Origin: Komagataeibacter xylinus NBRC 15237
GTDB taxonomy: Bacteria > Pseudomonadota > Alphaproteobacteria > Acetobacterales > Acetobacteraceae
Reading direction: 5' to 3'
NCBI RefSeq assembly: GCF_001571345.1
Contig: NZ_BCTP01000006.1
Location: 1 to 64,000 of the forward strand
Length of the DNA: 64,000 bases
Below are positions 9,272-20,073 of the stretch, one piece after another. The stretch's first letter is position 1. Each line of letters begins with the position of its first letter. Under the pieces are notes generated by a model. The model searched no databases, was not told the origin of the DNA, and was given only the letters and a program-made list of their open reading frames with translations. The position numbers and the translations under genes were made by a program.

Positions 9272-10816
9272 TCAGTCAACCGTGCTCATACGGGTTTCAT
9301 CAACGAACTTTTCAGTATCGTCATCGATCTTGCGCGACTTGCGGCCAGCGGGGCCATGCACGTACAGCGTCTTGCGGTCGATCTTCTGGTCAGAACCCTG
9401 CGGCTTGAGCGGCATTTCATATTCGGGCTTCTGCGCATGGTCGGCCATCTGCAACTCGGGGTTGAATACCGAGTTGAACTTCCAGATCATGGTCAGGAAG
9501 TTGGTCTGCCCCCGCAGGGCCAGGCGCAGGGCGATGCCCAGCGTATCCTTGATCGCGCTCCAGCCCAGATGCTTGTTGTTGAGGATCTGCTGGGTCTTGA
9601 CGAGTTCCTCATAGAACTCGCGCAGCGGCAGGGTGGTGGGCATGACCGCGTGCTGGATGTCGAACAGGCGGTAGTCACGCGTGGTCAGCTTGCGGGACTC
9701 GCTCTCCCATATCTCGGTGCCGGGGTAGGGGGTCGTGACCGAGATGTTCACGATATCCGGGATCTCGAGGCACCACTGGCGGATGACCTCGAAGCGCTCG
9801 CGGTCCCATGACGGGTCGGCAATCAGGTTGATGGCCACGATCAGGTCGAGCGAGCGGGCATATTCCAGCGCCTCGAAGTTGCGGTCCATCGACACGCGCT
9901 TGCGGAAGCGCTTCAGCCCTTCGGAATCCACCGCCTCAAGCCCGATGAAGATGTAGCTCAGCCCGATCTCTTTCCAGACCGCGAACACTTCCTTGTTGCG
10001 CATCAGCACGTCGGCGCGCGTCTCGAGGTAGTATTCCTTCTGGATGTTGCGGCGCTTGATTTCATCGGCAATGGCCATGCCGTGCTCGGCATGCACGAAG
10101 GCCACGTCATCGACGATGAAGATGCCGGGCTCCTTGATCTCCTGCAGTTCCTCGCCAATCACCTTGGCGCTCGCCGTGCGGTAGGAGCGGCCATAGAAGG
10201 TCCAGGCGCTGCAGAAGGTGCAGTCCCACGGGCAGCCACGGGCGAACTCGATGGAGGCGGCGGGGTCGAGGGTGCCGATGAAGTATTTGCGGCGGTGGCG
10301 CAGCAGGTCGCGCGCGGGGCGCACCTCATCAAGCGATTCGATGAAGATGGGCGGCGGGCCATCGCCATCCATGGTCACCACGCCGGGCACGGTGGTCAGG
10401 TCCTTGCCTTGCTCCCATGCCTCGAGCAGCAGGCCGACGGTGGCATCGCCCTCGCCCTTGAGCACGCAGTTGATGGCGCCATCGGACAGGGCCAGCACGT
10501 CACGCGCGATGAACGAGATGGAGTGCCCGCCAATGAACAGGAACACGTTGGGCAGGCGCTTGCGCGTTTCCTTGCACAGGTCGATGATCTCGGGAACATT
10601 GGCCAGGTAATTGCCCGAGAAGCAGATGGCATGCGGGCGGAATTCCTCGATGCGCTGCCAGTAATCAGGGTGCTTCTCGACCTGCAGGTCGAGGATCTGC
10701 ACGTCATGCCCCTTGTTGCGCGCGGCACCGGCAACCAGTTCAAGCCCCAGCGGTTCAAGACGCAGGAAGACCTTCGTGTACATGAGCGAGCTTGGATGAA
10801 CGGCCAGTAATCTCAT
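9272..10816 (-). CDS. hpnR: B12-binding radical SAM protein, hopanoid C-3 methylase HpnR
   Basis: A 514-residue protein with an N-terminal cobalamin-binding fold (about 1-140, beginning MRLLAVHPSSLMYTKVFLRL), a radical SAM domain with the cluster motif C195-x3-C199-x2-C202 (ARGCPWDCTFCSAW), and a C-terminal extension of roughly 150 residues. Length, domain order and sequence fit HpnR, which methylates ring A of bacteriohopanoids at C-3. 3-Methylhopanoids are well known from acetic acid bacteria and methanotrophs. A TGAGGT ribosome-binding site lies seven bases before the ATG, and a terminator follows. It stands alone, away from the main hpn cluster, as is common for this gene. Confidence is high for family and good for the exact function. 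Confidence 0.87.
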   Translation of the reverse strand: MRLLAVHPSSLMYTKVFLRLEPLGLELVAGAARNKGHDVQILDLQVEKHPDYWQRIEEFRPHAICFSGNYLANVPEIIDLCKETRKRLPNVFLFIGGHSISFIARDVLALSDGAINCVLKGEGDATVGLLLEAWEQGKDLTTVPGVVTMDGDGPPPIFIESLDEVRPARDLLRHRRKYFIGTLDPAASIEFARGCPWDCTFCSAWTFYGRSYRTASAKVIGEELQEIKEPGIFIVDDVAFVHAEHGMAIADEIKRRNIQKEYYLETRADVLMRNKEVFAVWKEIGLSYIFIGLEAVDSEGLKRFRKRVSMDRNFEALEYARSLDLIVAINLIADPSWDRERFEVIRQWCLEIPDIVNISVTTPYPGTEIWESESRKLTTRDYRLFDIQHAVMPTTLPLREFYEELVKTQQILNNKHLGWSAIKDTLGIALRLALRGQTNFLTMIWKFNSVFNPELQMADHAQKPEYEMPLKPQGSDQKIDRKTLYVHGPAGRKSRKIDDDTEKFVDETRMSTVD

Positions 10817-11200
10817 TCTTTTACCTCAGGCATCGATGGGGACGGTGACAACGCGCGACAGCCATACGCAATCTGGTAACAAATTTACAGCCAGTCCGGT
10901 GCTGTATTTGCAATTTTTATATATCACGCATGATTTAAAAAAAATCAGAATAATGACAGAGGGTGGCAATATAAGGGCCGCCTGTCATCAGGATCACGGT
11001 AATATCACCTATGCATTCAGATGATACCAGCATCTGGCTTCATCATATCTTCTTGGCAGATATGCTTTGTGTTCATGTCCGGCATTGCAGGTAGGGCACC
11101 TATGCATTGCCCACGCGGCACCCCCTGCCCGGCGTCTTGTCCCCTATCGCGGGCAGCGCTTTCGTGGCAGTCTTGCCAGCGCTTAAGCGACGGGGTCGAA
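10817..11200. other. 384-bp intergenic region between divergent hpnR and lipoprotein gene
   Basis: AT-rich around 10900-10960 (runs of T and A), consistent with promoters for hpnR on one strand and the small lipoprotein on the other. I could not place a convincing -35/-10 pair or a riboswitch here. Open frames crossing it are unlike proteins. Confidence 0.5.
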
Positions 11201-11515
11201 ATGAAGCTGAAGATTGTGGAAAAACTGCCTGCCCGCCTCGGGCTGCTGGCATGTGGGCTGGTAGTGCTTGGTGGCTGCACGGCCGAGATCGGGCGCAAGC
11301 CGTTCGAGAGTGACATAAAATGCCTGCGCGAGCAGCTGGGCACCACCATGCAGCTCAGCTTTCCCATCGCGGCGAATACCTGCCAGCGCATGAGCGACCA
11401 TAACTTCATCTTCGGTTCAAAGAAGAAGAAGGCCGTGCCGCTGCCGCTCAACCTGCGCGGCGCGCCCGACCTGCAGAAGATGGCCGATGAATACGGCTAC
11501 AGCTACACAAAATAG
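11201..11515 (+). CDS. Small predicted lipoprotein of unknown function
   Basis: A 104-residue protein with a clear lipoprotein signal: basic N-terminus (MKLKIVEKLPARLG), hydrophobic core and lipobox VLGG-Cys26. After cleavage it would be a membrane-anchored protein of about 79 residues with two further cysteines (KCLREQ and NTCQRM), which could form a disulphide in the periplasm, and a basic SKKKKAV stretch. The frame is open further upstream to 11021, but the signal peptide fixes the start at 11201. I do not recognise a named family. It is divergent from hpnR and convergent with the HNH gene. Confidence 0.7.
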   Translation: MKLKIVEKLPARLGLLACGLVVLGGCTAEIGRKPFESDIKCLREQLGTTMQLSFPIAANTCQRMSDHNFIFGSKKKKAVPLPLNLRGAPDLQKMADEYGYSYTK

Positions 11516-11591
11516 CGTGTCCGCCCGGTAAGGGAACCCTGGCCGCCCCGGCGTGTTGCGCCTGCGTTGCGCTGGCCAGGGCGGGGTGGCT

Positions 11592-12152
11592 TCAGTTTTC
11601 CAGTTCGGTATCCCAGTACAGGTAGTCGCGCCAGCTTTCGTGCAGGTAGTTGGGCGGGAAGGCGCGGCCGTTTTCCTGCAACCTGCGGCTTGAGGGGCGT
11701 GCGGGTGTGTGGGCGGGATACATGCGGATCTGGTGCGGCATGTAGGAGCCCTTGATCAGGTTGCACGGGCTGCAGGCGGTCACCACGTTTTCCCAACTCG
11801 TGCGACCGCCCTTGCTGCGGGGAATGACATGGTCGAAGGTCAGTTCCTGCGTGGGGAAGCGGGTGTTGCAGTACTGGCAGGAAAAATTGTCACGCAGGAA
11901 GACATTGAACCGTGTGAAGGCGGGCTTGCGGGCGGTAGGGATATAGTCCTTGAGCGCAATCACGCTGGGCAGGCGCAGGCTCTGGGTGGGGGAGTGGACA
12001 ACGGTGTCATATTCGCTCAGCACCGATACGCGGTCGAGCCACACGGCGCGGATGGCGTCCTGCCATGACCATAGCGAAAGCGGAAAATAGGAGAGCGGCC
12101 TGAAATCGGCATTCAGGACCAGGGCTGGCAGGTATTGACTGTCACAGGGCAC
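11592..12152 (-). CDS. HNH endonuclease family protein
   Basis: A 186-residue protein with an HNH fold in its C-terminal half: CQYCNTRF supplies the first Cys pair, LTFDHVIPRSKGG carries the DH catalytic histidine, NVVTACSPCN supplies the Asn and second Cys pair. The N-terminal half (about 80 residues, with ALVLNADFRPLSYFPLSLWSW) belongs with a widespread stand-alone HNH group found in many bacteria. Its biological role is not established; it is not next to restriction, phage or toxin genes here. I prefer the GTG at 12152 (AAAGGA nine bases upstream) to the GTG at 12182. Confidence 0.82.
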   Translation of the reverse strand: MPCDSQYLPALVLNADFRPLSYFPLSLWSWQDAIRAVWLDRVSVLSEYDTVVHSPTQSLRLPSVIALKDYIPTARKPAFTRFNVFLRDNFSCQYCNTRFPTQELTFDHVIPRSKGGRTSWENVVTACSPCNLIKGSYMPHQIRMYPAHTPARPSSRRLQENGRAFPPNYLHESWRDYLYWDTELEN

Positions 12153-12375
12153 GGACGCATTCCTTTCCGAATGCCGCCGCACAAAGTTCAGGCGTACTCT
12201 GTTCCGAAGCGAACGCCTTATGGATGTGCGTCGTCGTCAGGTAACTGTCGAATCTATTGCAGACCCCGCATGGCGTGGCAACCCCATGCCCGCGCGGGCG
12301 CAGGAGTTGATCCATCAACGCAGCAGGGCAGGGTGGGGGCGCATTTTTTCGCCATAACCCTGATTTGACTTGATA

Positions 12376-14518
<2,143 letters not shown>

Positions 14519-14531
14519 GGAACGGACAGCC

Positions 14532-15758
14532 ATGAACAGGAATGAAGGACTGCCCCATCCGCTGTTTGCGCAGCGGATGGAGCGCCTGAGCGTGCCCGCC
14601 ACCATTGCCATGGCGCAGCGCGCGCGTGAACTGCGCGCCAAGGGCGAGAAAGTGCTCTCGCTCGCATTGGGCGAGCCTGACTTCGCAACGCCCCCCGCCG
14701 TGATCGAGGCGGCGCACCGCGCGGCGCTGGACGGGCAGACCAAATACCCCCCCGTTGATGGCACGCCTGCGCTCAAGGCGGCGATCGCGCGCAAATTCGC
14801 GCGCGAGAACGCGCTGGACTACGCGCCGGGCGAGATCATGGTCTCGAACGGGGGCAAGCAGGTCATCTTCAATGCGTTCATGGCCACCGTGCAGCCGGGT
14901 GATGAAGTGGTCATTCCGCGCCCGTACTGGGTCAGCTACCCGCTGATTGTCGAGATGTTTGGCGGCACGCCGGTCTATGCCGACTGCCATGAGGCCGATG
15001 ATTTCCGCCTCAGGCCCGCGGCGCTGGAGGCCGCGATCACGTCACGCACCAAGTGGCTGGTGCTCAATTTCCCCAACAACCCCACTGGCGGCACCATGGG
15101 GGAGGCGGATCTCGCGGCCGTTGCGGAAGTGCTGCGCCGCCACCCGCATGTGCATGTGCTCAGTGACGAGATATACGAGCACCTGCTCTATGACGGGCAG
15201 CGCCATGCCTCGCTTGCCGCCGTCGCTCCCGACCTCAAGGGCCGTATCCTGACCCTGAACGGCGTGTCGAAAGCCTATGCCATGACTGGCTGGCGGGTGG
15301 GTTACGTGGGTGGCCCCACGCCGCTCATCCGCGCCATGACGGCCATACAGGGTAGTGCTACCTCGGGCATCTGCACCATCAGCCAGGCCGCTGCTGCCGC
15401 TGCCCTTGACGGGCCGCCCGACATTATCGCGCAGATGTGCGCGGTCTATGCCCGCCGGCGCGAGATGGTGGTGTCAACCCTGCGTGCCATTCCCGGCCTG
15501 ACCTGCGCCATGCCGCATGGGGCGTTTTATGCCTATCCCGGCATTGCGGGCTGCATCGGCCGCAGGACAGCGGAGGGGCGTATGCTCAACACGGACGAGG
15601 ATTTCGCCATTGCCCTGCTCGCCGAGCAGCATGTGGCCGTGGTGCATGGCTCGGCCTTCGGGCAGGGGCCTTACCTGCGCCTGTCCTATGCCACGAGCGA
15701 CGACATTCTCACGGAATGCTGCACACGCCTTGCGCGGTTTGTGGATGGGTTATCCTGA
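14532..15758 (+). CDS. Pyridoxal-phosphate aminotransferase, class I (copy 2)
   Basis: A 408-residue paralogue of the preceding enzyme with the same blocks in the same order: LALGEPDFATPP, YPPVDGTPALKAAI, NFPNNPTGG, DEIYEHLLYDG, the PLP lysine in [13 protein letters not shown] and LRLSYATS. AAGGA upstream supports the ATG at 14532. Tandem class Ib aminotransferases often differ in side-chain preference (aspartate, prephenate or aromatic acids); which applies here cannot be read from sequence. It most likely forms an operon with copy 1. A repeat copy follows 21 bases after the stop. Confidence 0.88.
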   Translation: MNRNEGLPHPLFAQRMERLSVPATIAMAQRARELRAKGEKVLSLALGEPDFATPPAVIEAAHRAALDGQTKYPPVDGTPALKAAIARKFARENALDYAPGEIMVSNGGKQVIFNAFMATVQPGDEVVIPRPYWVSYPLIVEMFGGTPVYADCHEADDFRLRPAALEAAITSRTKWLVLNFPNNPTGGTMGEADLAAVAEVLRRHPHVHVLSDEIYEHLLYDGQRHASLAAVAPDLKGRILTLNGVSKAYAMTGWRVGYVGGPTPLIRAMTAIQGSATSGICTISQAAAAAALDGPPDIIAQMCAVYARRREMVVSTLRAIPGLTCAMPHGAFYAYPGIAGCIGRRTAEGRMLNTDEDFAIALLAEQHVAVVHGSAFGQGPYLRLSYATSDDILTECCTRLARFVDGLS

Positions 15759-15779
15759 AGGGCATCAAGGCGCCCGGAT

Positions 15780-15850
15780 GCCGCCTTTTTTCAAAAAGGC
15801 GGCGTTCCTGGAAGCTTTTTTCAAAAAGCTTCACCAAAAACATCCTTATG
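15780..15850 (-). repeat. Dispersed palindromic repeat, well-preserved copy 3
   Basis: Hairpin B comes first (GCCGCCTTTTT / AAAAAGGCGGC, 15780-15803), then hairpin A (GAAGCTTTTT / AAAAAGCTTC, 15811-15832), then the outer arm ACCAAAAACATCC. The left outer arm is missing. Orientation is opposite to copy 1. Confidence 0.85.
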
Positions 15851-15892
15851 ATTTCTGGATGTTTTTCGGACTGACTTTTCAAACAGTCTCTT

Positions 15893-15940
15893 ATGGGAGG
15901 CGGTATTTTTTGAAGCTGGCTGATAAAGCTTCACCAGAAT
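15893..15940. repeat. Possible decayed remnant of the dispersed repeat
   Basis: GGCGGTATTTTTTGAAGCT followed by AAAGCTTCACCAGAA looks like a rearranged fragment of the same element, 45 bases from copy 3. Confidence 0.4.
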
Positions 15941-15952
15941 ATCGTGTTGTTT

Positions 15953-16435
15953 TCAGTCAGGATCGGGCGAGGGCGGGTTGAGCAGGAAAACCCCCTCGGT
16001 CAGGATGGCGGGCAGGAGCGGGGTTGCCAGCGGCAGGCCCGACAGCACGATCGCCCCTGCCGAGGCCGCGCAGGCCCCCACGTAGCCGGTGCGCCCGCCA
16101 AGGCGCTCGGCAATGACAAACAGAAAGACCGCCACAAGCTCCAGCACCGCAGCCCCCCCGAGGCGGAGCGGGTGCAACTGGGTCTGCAATCCCATATCCG
16201 ACAGCAGGCGCAGCAGCGCGGGCGACTGTGCCTGCGTGTCGCCCCCTAGTCCGAACATGAAGGAAAAGGGCAGGATCAGCACGCCGAGTATATCGCGCAG
16301 CAGGTTGATCAACCCGCTGACCAGCGGCAACAGCACCAGAATGGCGAGGCTCATGCTGGTGCAGGTGGCGACAATGATCAGTCCGACCTGTCTCTGCCGG
16401 GCCGCCGGGTTGTGCGGCGGCTCATCGGGCTGCAT
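15953..16435 (-). CDS. Predicted membrane protein of unknown function
   Basis: A 160-residue protein with about four hydrophobic segments: near residues 18-40 (VGLIIVATCTSMSLAILVLL), 44-65, 92-112 (AAVLELVAVFLFVIAE) and 118-145. It has a Pro/Asp-rich N-terminus and a PPSPDPD C-terminus. I recognise no family. It lies 67 bases downstream of the coiled-coil gene on the same strand and is probably co-transcribed with it. The ATG at 16435 is preferred over a GTG two codons upstream. Confidence 0.6.
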   Translation of the reverse strand: MQPDEPPHNPAARQRQVGLIIVATCTSMSLAILVLLPLVSGLINLLRDILGVLILPFSFMFGLGGDTQAQSPALLRLLSDMGLQTQLHPLRLGGAAVLELVAVFLFVIAERLGGRTGYVGACAASAGAIVLSGLPLATPLLPAILTEGVFLLNPPSPDPD

Positions 16436-16502
16436 GGGCACGGCGGCTTGCGGCTGGCGTCACCACCATTTTACGGGTTCGGGTTCATTGGGGTCAGCCT
16501 CG

Positions 16503-17111
16503 TCATTGCCTGCCTGGGGGGGGGCGGGCGAGCACGACCCGGTTTTCCGCCATGCGGTTGCGTGCCTTGTGTCGGCCGGCATCCTCACGCAGGCGGTCGG
16601 CCTCCTCGCGCGCGGCATAGATTTCGGCGCGCAGGCTCAGTATTTCAGCATCGCGTGCGGCGAGTTTGGTCTTGTTCTCGGCAGCGATGACATCGGCATG
16701 GCCGATGCGGGTGGTCAGGGAGCGGATCTGCGCCTGCGCTTCCGAAAGGCGGAGTTCCGCCTCCTCGCGCAGCTTCTGCTCGAACTGGATCTTGTGGCGC
16801 AACTGCTCCGCTTCGCCCCGGTCTTCAGGCTGGGCATGCAGCACGCGCGGCGAGGCGCGTCCGGTGGTCAGTGAATGATGTTCGACACGGACATCGCCAT
16901 CCTGCACGAATTTGCGGCGGCGCTGGGTGGGGTCTGCCTGGCGCACGGGGCGCGCCTTGGCCTGCGGGGCCTTGGGCGCGGCGGGGCCGCGCGGCTTGCC
17001 CTTGCCAAGGCGCTCGAGCGCCTGGCGGAAGGCGGTTTCATTGACTTCTTCGCGTTGGGGGCTCTGGTCTTCTTCCTTCGAAAAGGAAAGAAAATCGTTA
17101 TAAGATGACAC
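16503..17111 (-). CDS. Coiled-coil protein of unknown function
   Basis: A 202-residue, highly charged, soluble protein. Residues 1-90 are low-complexity and basic (PRGPAAPKAPQAKARPVR, then RRRKFVQDG). About residues 98-185 form a long predicted coiled coil with heptad-like Leu, Ile and Ala spacing (RHKIQFEQKLREEAELRL, LTTRIGHADVIAAENKTKL). It begins MSSYNDFLSFSKEED. No enzymatic motif is visible. It sits upstream of a small membrane protein, so an envelope or cytoskeleton-linked role is possible but only a guess. An AT-rich promoter region of about 400 bp lies upstream. Confidence 0.62.
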   Translation of the reverse strand: MSSYNDFLSFSKEEDQSPQREEVNETAFRQALERLGKGKPRGPAAPKAPQAKARPVRQADPTQRRRKFVQDGDVRVEHHSLTTGRASPRVLHAQPEDRGEAEQLRHKIQFEQKLREEAELRLSEAQAQIRSLTTRIGHADVIAAENKTKLAARDAEILSLRAEIYAAREEADRLREDAGRHKARNRMAENRVVLARPPPGRQ

Positions 17112-17516
17112 AGCAGAACTCTCGATAACTCAATGCACCATGCGAGACGTTGGATGGGGTCATATTTAGGAAATTATTCCTCTGACCGGGATGCCGATGG
17201 TGTCTGTTTTTAAGTGATTGATCGAGCATATAACGCTTTTCGGGCAAGCTGTGCAAGAGGTATGAAGGTAAATATAATAATGTAATGACATAATTATTAT
17301 GTCATAATATGTTTAACAAAATCCAAATAAATTAAACAGAAATAAGAATATAAATTAATAATATTTTTTCATTTTTAAACAAAAAGACGACAGATTTGAT
17401 AATGAAGTTCATTGTATTGGTGCGCCCGCGTGGCAGCGGTCACTTGCGTTTTTAGGGGTGGTTGGGCCAGATAAGGCGCGATAACGTCTTTTCCGTAATA
17501 TCCGGCAGGATACAAT
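17112..17516. other. 405-bp AT-rich intergenic region with a perfect palindrome
   Basis: The region separates divergent genes (coiled-coil protein and gluconokinase). From about 17260 to 17400 it is strikingly AT-rich for this genome, with long A/T runs and a perfect inverted repeat at 17285-17305. I see no ORF with a ribosome-binding site in it. Confidence 0.7.
17285..17305. promoter_or_regulatory. Perfect 10-bp-arm palindrome in AT-rich promoter region
   Basis: Arms ATGACATAAT and ATTATGTCAT around a single T. The symmetry and position between divergent genes suit an operator for a dimeric regulator. Confidence 0.5.
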
Positions 17517-18092
17517 ATGTGTGACAATGGGCAAAATGCCGTTGCGGTCTCTCTCTCGCGCAGGCTCGGGCAGGCGGTGCGCCCGCGCGTGCTGGTGGTG
17601 ATGGGGGTGTCAGGGTGTGGCAAAAGCACCGTGGCCCAGCTTATGGCCGCGCGCATGGGCTGGTCTGTCATTGAGGGTGATGACCTGCATCCGCCCGCCA
17701 ATATTGCGCGCATGAGCAATGGCATTCCCCTGACCGATGCGGATCGTGCCCCTTGGCTCGACCGTATTGCCGCCGAGATACTGGCCTGGCGCGAGCAGGG
17801 GCAGTGCGGCATCGTGACGTGTTCATCGCTGCGGCGGGCCTATCGCGAGCGGATCAGCAACGGCCATGCGGATGTATGCTTTGTCTATCTCAAGGGCAGC
17901 AAGGAAGACATTGCCCCGCGACTGCGCCAGCGCACCGGGCATTTCATGCCGGTTGGCATGCTCGACAGCCAGTTCGCAACCCTGGAAGAACCCGACATGC
18001 ACCATGAGATGGTCATGACGCTCGATGTCAACGCCCCGCAGGCCCATCTGGCCGAGCAGGCCTGCCTGCATCTCGACCGCCTGCCGGACTGA
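17517..18092 (+). CDS. gntK: Gluconokinase
   Basis: A 191-residue P-loop kinase of the GntK family, which phosphorylates gluconate to 6-phosphogluconate for the pentose phosphate pathway. Walker A is residues 30-37 (GVSGCGKS). The family blocks EGDDLHPPANIARM, LTDADRAPWLD, CSSLRRAYRE, VYLKGSKEDIAPRLRQR and GHFMPVGMLDSQFATLEEP are all present. It has an N-terminal extension of some 20 residues before the kinase core. AGGA precedes the ATG at 17517. Gluconate is a major product of glucose oxidation in acetic acid bacteria, so the enzyme fits the host. It ends six bases from the convergent adenosyltransferase gene. Confidence 0.94.
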   Translation: MCDNGQNAVAVSLSRRLGQAVRPRVLVVMGVSGCGKSTVAQLMAARMGWSVIEGDDLHPPANIARMSNGIPLTDADRAPWLDRIAAEILAWREQGQCGIVTCSSLRRAYRERISNGHADVCFVYLKGSKEDIAPRLRQRTGHFMPVGMLDSQFATLEEPDMHHEMVMTLDVNAPQAHLAEQACLHLDRLPD

Positions 18093-18098
18093 ACGCCC

Positions 18099-18671
18099 TC
18101 AGCCTGCCGCAGGCGGCGGGGAGGCCGGGGCCCATGTCAGGTCATCGGCCCCGTTCTCATTGAGGTGACGCCCCAGCATGAACAGGTAATCGGACAGGCG
18201 GTTCATGCAGGCGGGAATGGCGGCGCCAATGTCTTCGCTCCGCGCCAGCGTGGCCAGCCGTCGTTCCGCCCGGCGCACCACGGTGCGCGCCAGATGGGCG
18301 TGGGCCGCGGCCATCGTGCCGCCGGGCAGGACAAAGCTGGTCAGTGGCGGGATATGCGCGCGCAGGTGCTCCACCTCGGCTTCCATGGCCGTGACCGCCA
18401 CGGCACCCTGTGCGAGCGGGCGGGGCGGCTGGCCGGGCATGCACACCACGCCGCCAATATCGAACAGAAGCCCCTGCAGCCAGGCAATGAAACGGGCGTT
18501 CCGGCCTGCGGGCAGGCTCGCGCGCAGCAGCCCGATTACGGCATTGGCTTCATCAAGCGCGCCAAGGGCCTCGATGCGCACCGAGTCCTTGGCGACGCGC
18601 GTGCCATTGCCTAGCGCGGTCTGTCCGGTGTCGCCGCCACGGGTCACGACCCGGTCGATGCGAATGCTCAT
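18099..18671 (-). CDS. Corrinoid adenosyltransferase, PduO/MMAB type
   Basis: A 190-residue protein that makes adenosylcobalamin by transferring the adenosyl group of ATP to cob(I)alamin. Family features are the N-terminal [19 protein letters not shown] (ATP loop), [45 protein letters not shown] (active site) and [15 protein letters not shown]. Length is normal. No cobalamin riboswitch is visible upstream. HpnR in this window also binds a corrinoid, but uses methyl- rather than adenosylcobalamin, so a direct link is doubtful. Confidence 0.92.
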   Translation of the reverse strand: MSIRIDRVVTRGGDTGQTALGNGTRVAKDSVRIEALGALDEANAVIGLLRASLPAGRNARFIAWLQGLLFDIGGVVCMPGQPPRPLAQGAVAVTAMEAEVEHLRAHIPPLTSFVLPGGTMAAAHAHLARTVVRRAERRLATLARSEDIGAAIPACMNRLSDYLFMLGRHLNENGADDLTWAPASPPPAAG

Positions 18672-18764
18672 GGATTGATCCGTTTGTCATGAGGAGAGTA
18701 ATAAAAAACTTTAAGTCAAACTGTTATATATAAATAAACCATAAGAAAAATATATTCTGTAAAT

Positions 18765-18813
18765 CAAAAAACGCCATCTGTTTGAATACAAGGCGGCACC
18801 CACACTCTTTTAT
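18765..18813 (+). repeat. Dispersed palindromic repeat, decayed half-copy 4
   Basis: Hairpin B remnant (AACGCCATCTGTTTGAA then AAGGCGGCACCCA) followed by a right-arm remnant ending CTTTTAT. Hairpin A is absent. Confidence 0.65.
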
Positions 18814-18831
18814 CAGTAATGGCAGCGCTTT

Positions 18832-19407
18832 TTAGCGTGAAGGCTTGGCCGCGCCCAGCTTCAGGGAATCGTTGAGCAGGGTCTGCAACGTGTCTGCCGT
18901 GGTGGAGGCATAGGTCTTGAGTTCAGGGTCGGCGGCGGATTCCGCCTCGTTCTGGAACATGGCCAGCGCATCGCTTGCAGCCTGGGCCTGAAGGTCGAGG
19001 TAATCGCGCTCGAATTTGGCGCCGGTTTCGGTCTTGAGCTGGGCTGCCACTTCCTCCTCGTCCGGGCTCATCTCCTTGTGCAGGGTCAGTCCGTGCTTGA
19101 GGGCGATGGTGGAGAGGGCGGCCTCGTTGGTGGTGTGCAGCTTGACCGAGCGCGTGGCGAATTCCTGCACCTTGCGCCGCTTCGCCTCCGTCGTGGCCAT
19201 TTTGGAGATGGTGATCTCGAATGCGTTCAGGGCCGACACGTTTTCAGCAAAGGTGGAATCGGATTCCGTCAGCGGCGGCAGGCTCGGCGCGGGCGCAGGT
19301 GCTGCGGCAGGGGGGGCTGCGGGCGGCGTGGCAGGACGGGCCGCAAGGCCCGCTGCGGGAAGAAGGCTGACAGACGCGCAAAGAAACCAGACGGCGTAAT
19401 TTTTCAT
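18832..19407 (-). CDS. DUF4142 family periplasmic protein
   Basis: A 191-residue protein with a cleavable signal peptide (hydrophobic residues 5-22, AAGLAA cleavage region). A Pro/Ala-rich linker (about 24-45) precedes an all-helical domain of about 140 residues matching DUF4142: helices carrying SALNAFEITISKMATTEAKRR, VQEFATRSVKLHTTNEAAL and YLDLQAQAASDALAMFQNEA. The fold resembles ferritin-like four-helix bundles, but no metal-ligand set is obvious. The function of DUF4142 proteins is unknown; some are stress-induced. Monocistronic by position. Confidence 0.78.
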   Translation of the reverse strand: MKNYAVWFLCASVSLLPAAGLAARPATPPAAPPAAAPAPAPSLPPLTESDSTFAENVSALNAFEITISKMATTEAKRRKVQEFATRSVKLHTTNEAALSTIALKHGLTLHKEMSPDEEEVAAQLKTETGAKFERDYLDLQAQAASDALAMFQNEAESAADPELKTYASTTADTLQTLLNDSLKLGAAKPSR

Positions 19408-19695
19408 GCTTTCATCTTCCCAACGTGTAAAATTCAGGCGGTTTTACTGAACGCCCCCATAGTTTATCAGTTTTGGTCCGCCATACAAAGCCAGCAGGCC
19501 ACAATACCAGCCCCTTGCGGCAGATGCAGGCAACAGGACAGGCCAGAGGAAAACTTTCCTACCGTCCTGATCCGGCCTGCTGGCTGGTTGGCCGCCCTTC
19601 CTGCCCGGCTGGCCTATACGATGCGCCCACGGCGGGAGTAGGGTGTGCCCGCCCGCGTCGTGTGCGGGTCGTCACCCTGTTTGCGGATATGCTGA

Positions 19696-20073
19696 ATGCC
19701 TACTGTTGTCCGGTTCCTGTTGTGTTTTGCGGCGCTGGCCGCATTCTCCGCCGTCATGGGCGGGGCGCTCACCGCCCATCTGCCCGATCATTTCTTTGCC
19801 GAGGGCGGGCGTGACATGGCCCGGCAGGCCATACAGATGCAGATGTGGCATGCGCTGGCCATGATCGGCATCGCGGTGCTGATGATCCAGCAGGGGTGCC
19901 GTGCGCTCATTTCCCTGTCCGGCTGCCTCATGGCGGTGGGCACCGTCCTGTTCAGCGTGGGCGTGGCGCTGACGGCGTTCTGGGGCATCCATCCCGGCCC
20001 GGTGGCGCCAACGGGGGGCAGCATCCTCATGGGGGCGTGGCTTTTGCTGGCGGTGGGGGTCATGCGCGCATGA
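19696..20073 (+). CDS. DUF423 family inner-membrane protein
   Basis: A 125-residue protein with four predicted transmembrane segments (about 7-27, 48-64, 70-95 and 105-123). The DUF423 (YgdD-like) signature is present: GALTAHLP near the N-terminus, QMQMWHALAMIG in the middle, and GGSILMGAWLLLAV at the end. No function is established for the family. The stop overlaps the ATG of the RlmM-like gene (ATGA), so the two are translationally coupled; E. coli also keeps ygdD next to rlmM. Confidence 0.85.
   Translation: MPTVVRFLLCFAALAAFSAVMGGALTAHLPDHFFAEGGRDMARQAIQMQMWHALAMIGIAVLMIQQGCRALISLSGCLMAVGTVLFSVGVALTAFWGIHPGPVAPTGGSILMGAWLLLAVGVMRA

Noticed and set aside
18099-18671. Cobalamin riboswitch controlling the adenosyltransferase
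   Set aside because: The upstream 160 bp is AT-rich with a decayed repeat copy and shows no B12-box.
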